Both the position numbers and the translations under genes were made by a program. The notes beneath the pieces are model-generated. The model searched no databases. It had not been told where the DNA came from and saw nothing but the letters and a program-made list of their open reading frames with translations. From Flavobacteriales bacterium (GTDB taxonomy: Bacteria > Bacteroidota > Bacteroidia > Flavobacteriales_F > PHOS-HE28): a stretch of DNA of 64,000 bases. Location of the stretch: positions 62,001-126,000 of the forward strand of contig JAHDVX010000007.1 of NCBI GenBank assembly GCA_023382455.1, given 5' to 3'. Below, in pieces: positions 31,236 through 40,500 of the stretch (the stretch's first letter is position 1; each line of letters begins with the position of its first letter).

Positions 31236-32432
31236 ATGAAACCTCTCCTCACTCTGCTGCTCCTAAGTGCAACCTTCGGAACGCAGGCCCAATGCACGCA
31301 ACGCGCCAGCGGCACCACGGAGGCCTTGTGGACCGTGCAATTCCCGGAAACCAACACCGGTTTTGCTGTGGGGGACTTCGGCACGGTGATCCGCTCGGAA
31401 GATGCGGGACTTTCGTGGGCGGATCTGAATTTCCCGAACCCCGGTGACCTGCGCAGCGTGTATTTTCACGATGCGCTGCACGGCTTCGTGGCCGGCGACA
31501 GTGGCCTGTACCGCACCGCGGATGGCGGGGATAGCTGGAGCACCGTGGCCACCCCGGTTTCCGGGCCGTGGCGCTGCGTCACCTTCACTACGCCGTTGAC
31601 GGGCTTCTGCGCCGGGGGCGATTTCGCCGCGGGGAGCTTGCTGCGCACCGATGACGGCGGTACCACATGGGCCGCTGTGGACCTCGGCCAAGTGAACCCG
31701 CTGAGCAAGGTGTTCTTCCCGACGGCGGAGGTGGGCTACGCGCTTTTCCACGGCTACGAATGGTCCGTGCTGAAGACCACGGACGGCGGGCTGAACTGGA
31801 GCACGCTGCCCATCCAGCCGCTGAGCGGCCTCACCAACATGGAGGGCGTGTGCTTCCAGGATGCGGACACGGGCTATGCCGGCGGCTGGTACCTGCCCAC
31901 CTTCATCCGCACCACGGACGGCGGCGCTACGTGGAGCGAGGTGGACCCGCAATTCAACGTGAACAGCATTGCGCTGCGCTCCCCTGCGCAGGGCATCGCC
32001 GTGGGTTGGCATGGCTCCATCCGCCACCTGACGAACGGCACGGACTGGGCCGATGAGACCTGGGGCGACGGCACGGCGCTGCTCTACGGCGTCACCTACG
32101 CCAGCGATGGCGTGGCGGTGGCGGTGGGCGAGAACGGCATAGTGCTGCGCTGGGCGTCCGAAGGCACGGGCATCCGTACCGTGGGGGATGATGCGCCTTC
32201 CATCACGCTGTGGCCGAACCCGGCCACGGACTTCATCGAACTGCACAGCACCGCGCCGTTGCCACAGGTCGCCACATGGGAACTGCTTGACGCGCTGGGC
32301 CGGGTGGTGCAACGGTCGGCCGTGCTGGCGCAGGCGCCGATCGATGTCTCGGGGTTGCAGGCGGGGCATTACAGCTGGCGCTGCCTCTCTGCGGAAGGCC
32401 CGGTGGCACAGGGCGCGCTGGTGATCGAGTGA
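31236..32432 (+). CDS. Secreted YCF48/BNR-like beta-propeller protein with T9SS domain
   Basis: 398 aa with a signal peptide ending TQA-QC. Six or so repeated units carry the Asp-box-like pattern T-x-D-G-G-x-x-W (RTADGGDSWS, RTDDGGTTWA, KTTDGGLNWS, RTTDGGATWS), alternating with TGFAVGD-type strands, as in YCF48/photosystem-assembly-like or sialidase-like propellers. The C-terminus is a T9SS type A sorting domain (ITLWPNPATDFIEL, ELLDALGRVVQR, GLQAGHYSWR). Probably a surface-exposed propeller; the ligand is unknown. Confidence 0.85.
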   Translation: MKPLLTLLLLSATFGTQAQCTQRASGTTEALWTVQFPETNTGFAVGDFGTVIRSEDAGLSWADLNFPNPGDLRSVYFHDALHGFVAGDSGLYRTADGGDSWSTVATPVSGPWRCVTFTTPLTGFCAGGDFAAGSLLRTDDGGTTWAAVDLGQVNPLSKVFFPTAEVGYALFHGYEWSVLKTTDGGLNWSTLPIQPLSGLTNMEGVCFQDADTGYAGGWYLPTFIRTTDGGATWSEVDPQFNVNSIALRSPAQGIAVGWHGSIRHLTNGTDWADETWGDGTALLYGVTYASDGVAVAVGENGIVLRWASEGTGIRTVGDDAPSITLWPNPATDFIELHSTAPLPQVATWELLDALGRVVQRSAVLAQAPIDVSGLQAGHYSWRCLSAEGPVAQGALVIE

Positions 32433-32436
32433 TACC

Positions 32437-32473
32437 CACGGAACCCGCCTGCACCTTGCGGACGGGTTCCGTG
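32437..32473. terminator. Possible bidirectional terminator hairpin
   Basis: A perfect 11-bp inverted repeat (CACGGAACCCG and complement) with a 15-nt loop, five bases after the T9SS propeller stop and 30 bp before the stop of the convergent DsbA-like gene. No T-run follows on either strand, so termination is inferred from position only. Confidence 0.45.
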
Positions 32474-32502
32474 TGCAGTGGTCGTAAGCATTCGGCCACG
32501 GC

Positions 32503-33501
32503 TTAGTCGCGGGCCTTGCGCCAGATGGAGCCGTTGCGCGTATCGAGGCGCTCCAGCTTGCCTTCCTTCACTTGGCCGTTGAGCTGGGCCGTTACCGCTT
32601 CCGGCGTGGTGGCCAACATCAGGGCCGCCTCCTGCGCGCACCAGCTGGGGTGCAGGGCGAAGAGCGCATCCACCGTGGTGGGCCGCGCGGCAGCGGAGAC
32701 GCCCGGTGCGAGCTGCTTCAGGGCCTGCTCCATCTGCTCGTAGGAGCGGGCACCGTAAACCACCTGCCGCTGGCCTTCCGCGTTGCTGAAGAGCATGGTC
32801 GGGAAGCCGCGCACGCCGGAGGCCCGTGCCAAGGCGAGGTCGGCCTTGAAGAGGGCATCGCCCGCGCCCTTCATGTCGCTTTCCAGGCGCACGGGGTCCA
32901 GCCCCACTTGGGCCGCTGCCTCATTGATCACCTCCTGCCGCGCGATGTTGCGCTTCTCCATGAAGACCATCTCGCGCATGCGGCGCATGAAGGCATGGGC
33001 CAGGTCCTTGTCCTGCAGTTCCGCGGCCTTGAAGGCGATGCTGGGCGGGTAGCTGCTGGACAGGGGATCCTCCAGCCACACATCGCCGATGATGGGCATC
33101 TTGTAGTGCTGGCTCATTTCATCCCAATGGGTGGCCACGTCGCCGGGCTTGCTGATGCCGCCGCCGTTGAAGCCATCCCAGCCGGGCAGCAGGCCGCCCA
33201 TGTGGTATTGCATATCCACGGCCGCACCGTACTCCACCGCCAGGCGGCGCAGTTGCGGCTCGATGCCCCAGCAGCTGGAGCAGATGGGATCGGTGAAGTA
33301 TTGGATGGTGACGGTGCTGCCGGCGGTGGGCTGCACGGGGGCCTCGTTCACCGCCTCTTGCGTGGCGGCACCGGCGACATCACAGGTTCCGGTCTCGATA
33401 TCACAGATCAGGGGATTCTCGCTTTTCATGGTCTTATCGGGTGTTTGGGCGCATGCGCCGAACGTGGTGAGCAGAAGAAGAAAGGGGATATGGCGTGCCA
33501 T
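32503..33501 (-). CDS. DsbA-family thioredoxin-fold lipoprotein
   Basis: 332 aa from the ATG at 33501 (MARHIPFLLL). Signal peptide with lipobox TFGAC (about residue 16). The thioredoxin fold carries C-S-S-C in YFTDPICSSCWGIEP and the cis-Pro loop GVRGFPTMLF. The spacing and W after the motif resemble the FrnE/SpxH-type branch of DsbA proteins. The C-terminal ~90 residues form an extra helical domain. It is divergent from an HxlR regulator (31 bp between starts), whose conserved N-terminal Cys is typical of thiol sensors, so redox-controlled expression is likely. Confidence 0.8.
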   Translation of the reverse strand: MARHIPFLLLLTTFGACAQTPDKTMKSENPLICDIETGTCDVAGAATQEAVNEAPVQPTAGSTVTIQYFTDPICSSCWGIEPQLRRLAVEYGAAVDMQYHMGGLLPGWDGFNGGGISKPGDVATHWDEMSQHYKMPIIGDVWLEDPLSSSYPPSIAFKAAELQDKDLAHAFMRRMREMVFMEKRNIARQEVINEAAAQVGLDPVRLESDMKGAGDALFKADLALARASGVRGFPTMLFSNAEGQRQVVYGARSYEQMEQALKQLAPGVSAAARPTTVDALFALHPSWCAQEAALMLATTPEAVTAQLNGQVKEGKLERLDTRNGSIWRKARD

Positions 33502-33532
33502 TTCGTTAACTTGCCCACAAAGGTCGCCCTCC

Positions 33533-33865
33533 ATGTCCGGCATATCAATAAGTCAGAAAAAGCTGACCACTCCCCTACGCACCGCGGACTGCCCGGCGGA
33601 AGCCCTGCTGCAAAGCGTTTCGGGAAAGTGGAAACCGGGCATCATCCTGCTCGCCTCGCAGGGACCCGTGCGCTTCAGCCAGCTGCTGCGCAAGCTGGAA
33701 GGCAGCAACAAACAGTCCATCACCACGGCCCTGCGCGAGCTGGAGGAAGATGGCCTGCTGGATCGCGTGGTGATCCGCCTGAAGCCGTTGCATGTGGAGT
33801 ACACGCTCACACCCCTTGCGCTGCAGCTGGTGCCTTTGCTGAAGGGGATGGAAGGGCTGGGGTGA
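33533..33865 (+). CDS. HxlR-family winged-helix regulator
   Basis: 110 aa from the ATG at 33533. HxlR signatures: N-terminal Cys in TADCPAEALLQ, SGKWKPGIILL, RFSQLLRKLEGSNKQSITTAL and EEDGLLDRVV. Family members such as HypR sense oxidants or aldehydes through that Cys. A TAACTTGC box lies at 33507-33514. It shares the 31-bp intergenic region with the DsbA-like gene and probably controls it and itself. Confidence 0.88.
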   Translation: MSGISISQKKLTTPLRTADCPAEALLQSVSGKWKPGIILLASQGPVRFSQLLRKLEGSNKQSITTALRELEEDGLLDRVVIRLKPLHVEYTLTPLALQLVPLLKGMEGLG

Positions 33866-34043
33866 GGGCATACGTGCAGCCGTCCTTGCCATGGTCGATC
33901 AACACTTCAACTTTGCTCCTGCTCCCCGCGACCGACGCACTTTTCGTCAACCACGTTCGGAAAAGATAGTGGCGGGGTGGTGTGTGATGGAGGCCTGTTG
34001 AGCTCGGATCACACTTTCAACTTGATGGCGAAGTTGGACGGGT

Positions 34044-34098
34044 GTTGCTCACTCAAGTTTACTCCGTCGCCTCCATCAGCACCGCGCACCTGTTCATT
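34044..34098 (-). pseudogene. icmF 3'-end fragment 1 (shortest, most degenerate)
   Basis: About 55 bp match the intact icmF coding end; the core CGTCGCCTCCATCAGCACCG is identical to the corresponding part of the 36-kb copy. It touches the stop codon of the DUF2442 gene (34094-34096). The flank toward 33.9 kb shows no further similarity, so the true icmF stop region has been lost here. Confidence 0.65.
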
Positions 34099-34438
34099 TC
34101 CGAGCTCCCGGTTTCGCATGGGCGACCACGCGGGTTGCCGATCCTTTCGCTCGTATCCGCAATGGCTTGGGCATCTTCGGGAGCTTTCCGGAGTACAGCG
34201 TTTCAAACCGGAAGCACATCTCCCAGTCGTCCCAATAGATATCCACGTTCCGATGGAGTTTGAACTCGCGGAAGCGGATGACATCGAGGTACTGACTGTT
34301 CATCGGGTTCTGGCCTGCCGCGCTGAGGAATGGATAGAAGTCGATCTCCGAAACATGTCCGTCAGTAAACGCGAATCGGATAAGATAGTCACCCATGTAG
34401 GTGGCCTTTTTGATGCGGACGTCGTTGGGGATGTTCAT
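34094..34438 (-). CDS. DUF2442-family protein
   Basis: 114 aa. IPNDVRIKKATYMGDYLIRFAFTDG and the D-F-YPFL block are typical of DUF2442, a small family often found beside DUF4160, as here. The pair overlaps by ATGA and is compatible with a toxin-antitoxin-like or phage-derived module, though its role is not established. The last ~25 residues are basic (KPLRIRAKGSATRVVAHAK). The stop codon lies inside the similarity to icmF fragment 1. Confidence 0.75.
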   Translation of the reverse strand: MNIPNDVRIKKATYMGDYLIRFAFTDGHVSEIDFYPFLSAAGQNPMNSQYLDVIRFREFKLHRNVDIYWDDWEMCFRFETLYSGKLPKMPKPLRIRAKGSATRVVAHAKPGARK

Positions 34439-34740
34439 TTTACTCGGCGTGTGATGCGCTCGGGTTTGATGCGCTTGTGTTCAACATAAAATGCGGTCCA
34501 CTTCTCCACGATATCGCTCTTCATTGCGCGCACGAACGCTTCGGCCTCACGTTGTTCCTTTTCATTCAGCATGGCAGCACCGCGTTTGGCCCGCCAGCGC
34601 AGTTCCTCCAACTGTCCTTCCACCATGATGAGCATGATAATACCCTCGCGGCTGCCGGCCTGCACATGCAAATGCATGGGGTCATGATCATCGCTGTAGA
34701 ACAGGAAGACTAGGCCGAAGTATTCGTACAGCTTGGGCAT
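34435..34740 (-). CDS. DUF4160-family protein
   Basis: 101 aa. Starts MPKLYEYFGLVFLFYSDDH followed by PMHLHV, the DUF4160 signature. Paired with DUF2442 (ATGA overlap). TACCTTTG on the minus strand at 34746-34753 fits the -7 consensus and ends five bases before the ATG, so the pair carries its own promoter although it starts 31 bp from the end of an icmF fragment. Confidence 0.78.
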   Translation of the reverse strand: MPKLYEYFGLVFLFYSDDHDPMHLHVQAGSREGIIMLIMVEGQLEELRWRAKRGAAMLNEKEQREAEAFVRAMKSDIVEKWTAFYVEHKRIKPERITRRVK

Positions 34741-34745
34741 TGTTC

Positions 34746-34753
34746 CAAAGGTA
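34746..34753 (-). promoter_or_regulatory. -7 box of the DUF4160-DUF2442 pair
   Basis: TACCTTTG, an exact TAnnTTTG match, five bases before the start codon and inside the 30-bp gap to icmF fragment 2. Confidence 0.55.
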
Positions 34754-34770
34754 GCACCAAGTCCAAAGGG

Positions 34771-34862
34771 TCACATATTCCTCCGATACTGCCCCCCAAC
34801 CTCAAACATCGCTTCCGTCAACTGCCCCATCGAACAATACTTCGTCGCTCCATCAGCACAGT
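34771..34862 (-). pseudogene. icmF 3'-end fragment 2
   Basis: About 92 bp match the last codons of icmF, including the TGA stop, and can encode the family end ...GGxYRRNM with changes. One base is missing relative to the other copies near 34848, which breaks the frame. The 5'-truncated end lies directly against the stop codon (34864) of the lipoprotein gene, and the stop end lies 30 bp before DUF4160. Confidence 0.85.
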
Positions 34863-34863
34863 T

Positions 34864-35613
34864 TCAGAATGCGATGGGCAATTCAAGGTTCAACTCCATT
34901 ACACCTTGCTTCATCTCTCTGGCGGTAACCTTCAGATAGCTCTTTTGCGTCCGCTCGATCCTCCCAACGGTGACAGCATACTCGGTGATGGTCATAGTGG
35001 ACAGGCTATCCAAGCTCAATTGGCCTTTGTCGAGCGAGCTGCCGCTCTTCCAAGAGAATCCCTTCCATGAACTCCTGAAAGAGTTCATGGGATCGGTCAC
35101 AACTACCGTATCCGCGAATGGCAGCGGGACGTTGCTGATATAGGCCGCATTCTCCTTCAGGTCGAGCTTGACCATATCCAAGATCTCCAAGCGACCGGTA
35201 CCCTGAAACCCAAGGATGCCATCATCCATGGTGATCATGATCTGCTCTTGACCACTTGAATAGGAGACCACGCTATCCTTAAGAGATTGAAAATCGGCAT
35301 ACTCCTCTGGCGTCAGGCCCATATTCGGATGATAGGCCATGGGCTCGCCATCCTGAAGCTCAGCAAGCGCCTGCATGAACCAATCCCGATGGACAGCTAT
35401 TGATTTCTGGAAGCGTTTGCCCAATTCGACCATGCGCTCGGGATATACCACACTATCCATGATATCAGCAGTGTGGCGCCCAACAGGAAACCAACCGGAA
35501 ATTGTAGCGGCCATGCTAATAGGAGCGTCACTCTCGACAACACGTCCTGCATCACCGCATCCGCTGACCGATGCAAAGACAACGACCCACAAAGACGCTG
35601 TCCTCCATTTCAT
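34864..35613 (-). CDS. Lipoprotein of unknown function
   Basis: 249 aa. Lipobox SVSGC at residue 19. No domain recognised. The middle has a Tyr/Ser-rich stretch (YADFQSLKDSVVSYSSGQE) and the C-terminus is beta-rich. Base composition is visibly lower in GC than its neighbours, suggesting a foreign origin. It starts 10 bp after the stop of the 35.6-36.9 kb icmF copy and ends 1 bp before icmF fragment 2, so it occupies exactly the space between two icmF ends. It has no obvious promoter and may be read through from icmF. Confidence 0.65.
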   Translation of the reverse strand: MKWRTASLWVVVFASVSGCGDAGRVVESDAPISMAATISGWFPVGRHTADIMDSVVYPERMVELGKRFQKSIAVHRDWFMQALAELQDGEPMAYHPNMGLTPEEYADFQSLKDSVVSYSSGQEQIMITMDDGILGFQGTGRLEILDMVKLDLKENAAYISNVPLPFADTVVVTDPMNSFRSSWKGFSWKSGSSLDKGQLSLDSLSTMTITEYAVTVGRIERTQKSYLKVTAREMKQGVMELNLELPIAF

Positions 35614-35623
35614 TCTCGCGCCA

Positions 35624-36885
35624 TCACATATTCCGCCTATACTGCCCCCCCACCTCGAACATCGCCTCCGTCAGCTGTCCAAGCGAGCAATACTTCGTCG
35701 CCTCCATCAGCACCGCGAACATGTTCTCATTCTTGATCGCTGCCTGTTGCAGATCGTGGATCGCTTTTTTGCTTTCCTCGGCATAGGCCGTTCTCAAATT
35801 CTCCACGGTGTGGATCTGCGCCTCCTTCTCCTCCTCAGTGGCGCGGATCACTTCCTTCGGCAGGATCGTGGGTGAGCCCTTCGAGCTGAGGAAGGTGTTC
35901 ACGCCGATGACGGGATAGTCCCCGTTGTGTTTCAGCGTTTCGTAGTAGAGGCTTTCCTCTTGGATCTTGCCGCGCTGGTACATGGTCTCCATGGCGCCGA
36001 GCACGCCGCCGCGTTCGGTGATGCGGTCGAACTCCTTCAGCACGGCTTCTTCCACCAGGTCGGTGAGCTCTTCGATGATGAAGGAGCCTTGCAGCGGGTT
36101 CTCGTTCTTGGCCAGGCCGAGCTCCTTGTTGATGATGAGCTCTCGGGTACCACACCGCACCCCGTTCCGGCGCCATGGCGGCACAGCCGCCACCCTTCGG
36201 GCGGGCGCGCTCGTCCGCCCATGCTGCGTTGCTCGGCGGTCGGCTACCTCGTGGTAGCCTCCCTTCCTCGCGCCTTGCCTGGCCGAACGATCATCGCCCG
36301 TGGCATCCGTTCGAGGCACGGCGTGGTACCCTGAGGCCATGGCGCGGCGCACGCTTTCCTCGGTGGGCGTGGTGATGGCCTCGTCGTAGGCGTTGGTGTG
36401 CAGGCTGTTGCAGTTGTCGTAGATGGCGTAGAGCGCTTGCAGCGTGGTGCGGATGTCGTTGAAGTCGATCTCCTGCGCGTGGAGGCTGCGGCCGCTGGTC
36501 TGGATGTGGTACTTGAGCATCTGGCTGCGCTCGTCGGCGCCGTAGCGATGCTTCATCGCCTTGGCCCAGAGGCGGCGTGCCACACGGCCCATCACGGCGT
36601 ACTCGGGGTCCATGCCGTTGCTGAAGAAGAAGCTGAGGTTGGGCGCGAAGGCGTTGATGTCCATGCCCCGGCTGAGGTAGTACTCCACGTAGGTGAAGCC
36701 GTTGGCCAGGGTGAAGGCGAGCTGGCTGATGGGGTTGGCGCCGGCCTCAGCGATGTGGTAGCCGCTGATGCTGACGCTGTAGAAGTTGCGCACCTTCTTG
36801 TCGATGAAGTACTGCTGCACGTCGCCCATCAAGCGCAGCGCGAACTCGGTGCTGAAGATCGTTGTTCTGCGCCTGGTGGTTCTTT
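35624..36885 (-). pseudogene. 5'-truncated icmF copy A (mutase C-terminus) with in-frame insertion
   Basis: The frame encodes about the last 340 residues of the IcmF mutase domain with an intact end, but lacks the B12-binding, GTPase and most of the barrel, so it cannot be a working mutase. From about 36360 to 36858 it appears identical to 49292-49790 of the intact gene; from 35624 to about 36130 it is clearly diverged, mostly at synonymous positions, giving a sharp step. A 193-bp palindromic insertion (36142-36334) keeps the frame open. Similarity to icmF stops at about 36885, where the metal-resistance block begins. Confidence 0.9.
36142..36334. mobile_element. MITE-like palindromic element inserted in icmF copy A
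   Basis: 193 bp absent from the intact gene and from copy B, where the sequence runs straight through. The ends are inverted repeats of about 20 bp built on GGGTACCACRCCG, with a central hairpin (GGCTACC-TCGT-GGTAGCC at 36242-36259). It replaces four bases, a net gain of 189 bp or 63 codons without stop, so the host frame stays open. No transposase is encoded; mobility would need one in trans. Confidence 0.7.
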
Positions 36886-37080
36886 GGGCGTGCCCCGGCT
36901 CAAATGCAGCCGGGTCGCGTGCTGCGCTTTAGCCGGTCTTGTCAGGGCCAGCGGCTGCGGCACTGCGGGGTCACGCCTGCGTCGTGCCGCCTCGTTGCTC
37001 GCATCCGCAATGCCCTTCCTGCGCCGGGCTGCCGCTTCGCCCGCTCACGCGGAGAACACGCTTGCGATCTCAACCGTTGA
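36886..37080. repeat. GC-rich structured repeat at the edge of the metal-resistance block
   Basis: Begins GGGCGTGCCCCGGCT with internal short inverted repeats (CCGGCT...AGCCGG) and ends near GCTCACGCGG. The layout resembles the common Bacteroidota intergenic repeat beginning GGGCGTGCCC, recalled from memory. It separates icmF copy A from the His-rich protein. No coding evidence. Confidence 0.45.
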
Positions 37081-37101
37081 AGCCTACATTCGTCCCGGAA
37101 A

Positions 37102-37467
37102 ATGCGTCGCCTCCTTTTCCTGCTCACCCTTACGGTCTATGGCTTCAGTGCCCTGGAACTGCACGAGTGGCTGCATGTGCCGCAAGTGGTGATGCACTTT
37201 CTGGAGCAGCATACCAGTGAGGACTTCCACGACCTCTTCCACAACGAGCACACCGACGATCAGCAACACGATGAGCACGACCACGATCCGTTCAGCGAGG
37301 ATTGCCACGGCGAGTTCTGCGCGTGCAGTGGCCTGGTCGCGCTTTCACCGGTGAACAGGTCTCTCCTGATCTCCCTACAGCCGCTCACCACCAAGGTGGG
37401 TGCGCAATTCCTCAACGTTGCGCCCAGTGGTTTCACGGGCAACGTGTGGATCCCTCCCAAGGCTTGA
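37102..37467 (+). CDS. His-rich exported protein of the metal-efflux island
   Basis: 121 aa with an N-terminal signal or anchor (MRRLLFLLTLTVYGFSA). The middle is very rich in His, Asp and Glu (HNEHTDDQQHDEHDHD) and is followed by EDCHGEFCACSG, a plausible metal-binding site. It starts a same-strand block of efflux genes, suggesting a periplasmic metal sequestration or delivery role. No named family recognised. Confidence 0.65.
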   Translation: MRRLLFLLTLTVYGFSALELHEWLHVPQVVMHFLEQHTSEDFHDLFHNEHTDDQQHDEHDHDPFSEDCHGEFCACSGLVALSPVNRSLLISLQPLTTKVGAQFLNVAPSGFTGNVWIPPKA

Positions 37468-37472
37468 GTTGA

Positions 37473-37516
37473 TCCGCCCTTCGGCGGAACGGGAACGCAC
37501 CGTGCTTCGGCACGGT
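37473..37516 (+). promoter_or_regulatory. Two adjacent hairpins in the leader of the RND gene
   Basis: TCCGCC-CTTC-GGCGGA (37473-37488) and ACCGTGC-TTCG-GCACGGT (37499-37516), the second with a stable UUCG-type tetraloop. They lie between the His-rich protein stop and the RND start and could attenuate or stabilise the transcript. No T-run follows. Confidence 0.4.
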
Positions 37517-37580
37517 CCGGGGCCATTGTGTACCCGCGTTCCGCATTCGTCCTTCCTTCCATTCCCAAGTTTTTCCATCC

Positions 37581-40500
37581 ATGATCGACAGGATCATCCG
37601 GTTCTCCATACACAACAAGGCCATCATCGGGCTCTTCACGCTCGTGCTGGTGCTTTACGGGGCGTACTCGCTCACGCAATTGCCGATCGATGCGGTACCC
37701 GACATCACCAACAACCAGGTGCAGGTGATCACCACCACGCCTACGCTGGCCGCGCAGGAGGTGGAACAGTTCGTTACCGCGCCCATCGAGCGGGCCATGG
37801 CCAGCCTGCCCGATCTGGTGGAGATCCGCTCCATCAGCCGCTTCGGGCTAAGTCTTGTGACCATCGTATTCGATGAGGACGTGGACGTGTACTTCGCCCG
37901 CACCTTGGTGGACCAGCGCCTGGGCGAGGCCGCCGCACTGATACCGCCCGGGGTGGGCACACCGACCATGGCCCCGGTAAGCACCGGGTTGGGCGAGGTG
38001 TACCAATACGTGCTGCACCCCAAGGAAGGGTACGAGGGCACCTTCAGCCCCAGCGAGCTGCGCACCATCCAGGAATGGATCGTAGTGCGGCAGCTGTTGG
38101 GCACACCCGGTGTGGCCGAGGTGAACAGCTACGGCGGCGAGGTGAAGCAGTACGAGGTGAGCGTGGACCCCAAGCGCTTGCAAAGCATGGGCGTCACCAT
38201 CGGTGAGCTACTGCTCGCGTTGGAGAGCAACAACGAGAACACCGGCGGCGCCTACATCGAGAAACGGCCCAACAGCTACAGCATCCGGGGCGAAGGACTG
38301 CTGCGCACGCTGGACGACATCCGCAAGGTGGTGGTGAAGATCCCGCCCGGCGGTGTGCCGCTCCTGGTGGGCGATGTGGCCGAGGTGGGCTTCGGTGCGG
38401 CCCCGCGCTACGGTGCGCTCACCCGCAATGGCGAAGGCGAAGCGGTGGGCGGCACGGTGATGATGCTGAAGGGTGGCAACAGCGCCGAAGTGGTGAAGGC
38501 TATTGAAGCGCGCATACCGAACGTGCAGAAGGCCCTGCCGGAAGGGCTGATGATCGAACCCTATCTGGTGCGCAGCGAACTGGTGGGGCGGGCCATCGGC
38601 ACGGTGAAGACGAACCTGATCGAGGGCGCGTTGATCGTGATCTTCGTGCTGGTGCTCTTTCTAGGAAATTGGCGCGCGGGCCTCATCGTGGCCTCGGTGA
38701 TCCCACTGTGCATGCTCTTCGCCATCATCCTCATGAACGCCTTCGGCGTCAGCGGCAATTTGATGTCGCTTGGTGCCATCGATTTCGGATTGATCGTGGA
38801 CGGCGCCGTGATCATCGTGGAGGCCACCCTGCACCACCTGCATGCGCGCTTCAAGGGAAGGATCCTTACCCGCGAGGAGATGGACCGCGAGGTTTTCGTG
38901 AGCGCCAGCAAGATCCGGACGAGCGCGGCCTTCGGCGAGATCATCATCCTGATCGTGTACATCCCCATCCTCACACTGGTGGGCATCGAGGGCAAGATGT
39001 TCCGCCCCATGGCCATCACCGTCAGCTTCGCCATCCTGGGTGCCCTGTTGCTCTCGCTCACCTATGTGCCCATGATGAGCGCGCTGGTGCTGCCGCGCAA
39101 CACGGCGCACAAACCCAACTTCAGCGACCGCATGATGGACCGTTTCCAGAAGTGGTACGATCCCATCATCGGCTTCGCCTTGCGCAACCGGATCAAGACC
39201 GTGGGTGTGGCCGTGGCGCTCTTCATCAGCTCGGTCTTCCTGTTCGCACGCATGGGCGGCGAGTTCATTCCCACCTTGGAAGAGGGCGACTTCGCCTTCC
39301 ACAGCATCCTGCCGCAGGGCGCATCGCTCAGCCAGAGCATCGCCAACAACGCCAAGGTGGAGAAGATCCTGCTGCAATTCCCGGAGGTGAAGCAGGTGGT
39401 GGGACGCACCGGCAGCGCCGAGATCCCCACGGACCCCATGCCCCCCGAAGCCACGGACCTCATGATCATCTTGAAGGACAAGGACGAATGGACCACCGCG
39501 CACGACCGCGAGGCTTTGCAGGACACCATGCTGCAAGCCTTGAGGCAGGTACCCGGCGTGTTCTACGAAGCCACCCAACCCATCCAGATGCGCTTCAACG
39601 AATTGATGACCGGCATACGGCAGGACGTGGCCGTGAAGATCTACGGTGAGAACATGGACACCCTCGCGGTGATCGCGAACAAGGTGGCGGCGATCATCGG
39701 CGAAGTGCAAGGTGCGGGTGAACCGCAGGTGGAAAAGGTGGTGGGCCTGCCACAGATCACCATCACCTATGATCGTGCACGGGTAGCGCAGTACGGCCTC
39801 AACATCCGCGAACTGAACCGCACCGTGCGCACGGCCTTCGCGGGCGAGGCCACCGGCGTCATCTACGAGAACGAGCGCCGCTTCGATCTGGTGGTGCGCC
39901 TCGGTGACCAACAGCGGCAGAGCATCGACGATGTGCGCACCCTCTTCGTGGCGCTGCCCGGTGGCGGACAGATCCAGTTGCAGCAGGTGGCCGATGTGTC
40001 CTTGACACCCGGCCCGGCCCAGATCAGCCGGGAGGATGCCAAGCGCCGCATCGCCGTGGGCGTGAACATCCGTGGCCGTGACGTGGAAAGCTTCGTGGAA
40101 GAGCTCCAAGGCCGCATCGATGCCGAAGTGCCAATGCCCGCGGCCTACTACTACACCTTCGGCGGCACCTTCGAGAACCTGCAGGCAGCTAGCAAACGCC
40201 TGATGCTGGCGGTGCCCATCGCGCTGGCCCTCATCTTCCTGCTGCTCTTCTTCACCTTCAACAGCGTGAAGCGCGCCCTGCTGATCTACACCGCCATCCC
40301 CATGAGCGCCATCGGCGGTGTGCTTGCGCTCATGGCGCGCGGCATGCCCTTCAGCATCAGCGCGGGCGTGGGCTTCATCGCGCTCTTCGGCGTGGCGGTG
40401 CTCAACGGCATCGTCCTCATCGCCACCTTCGACCAACTGGAAAAGGAAGGCATCAGCGACCTGAAGGAGCGCGTGTTGAAAGGTACCCGCACACGGCTGC

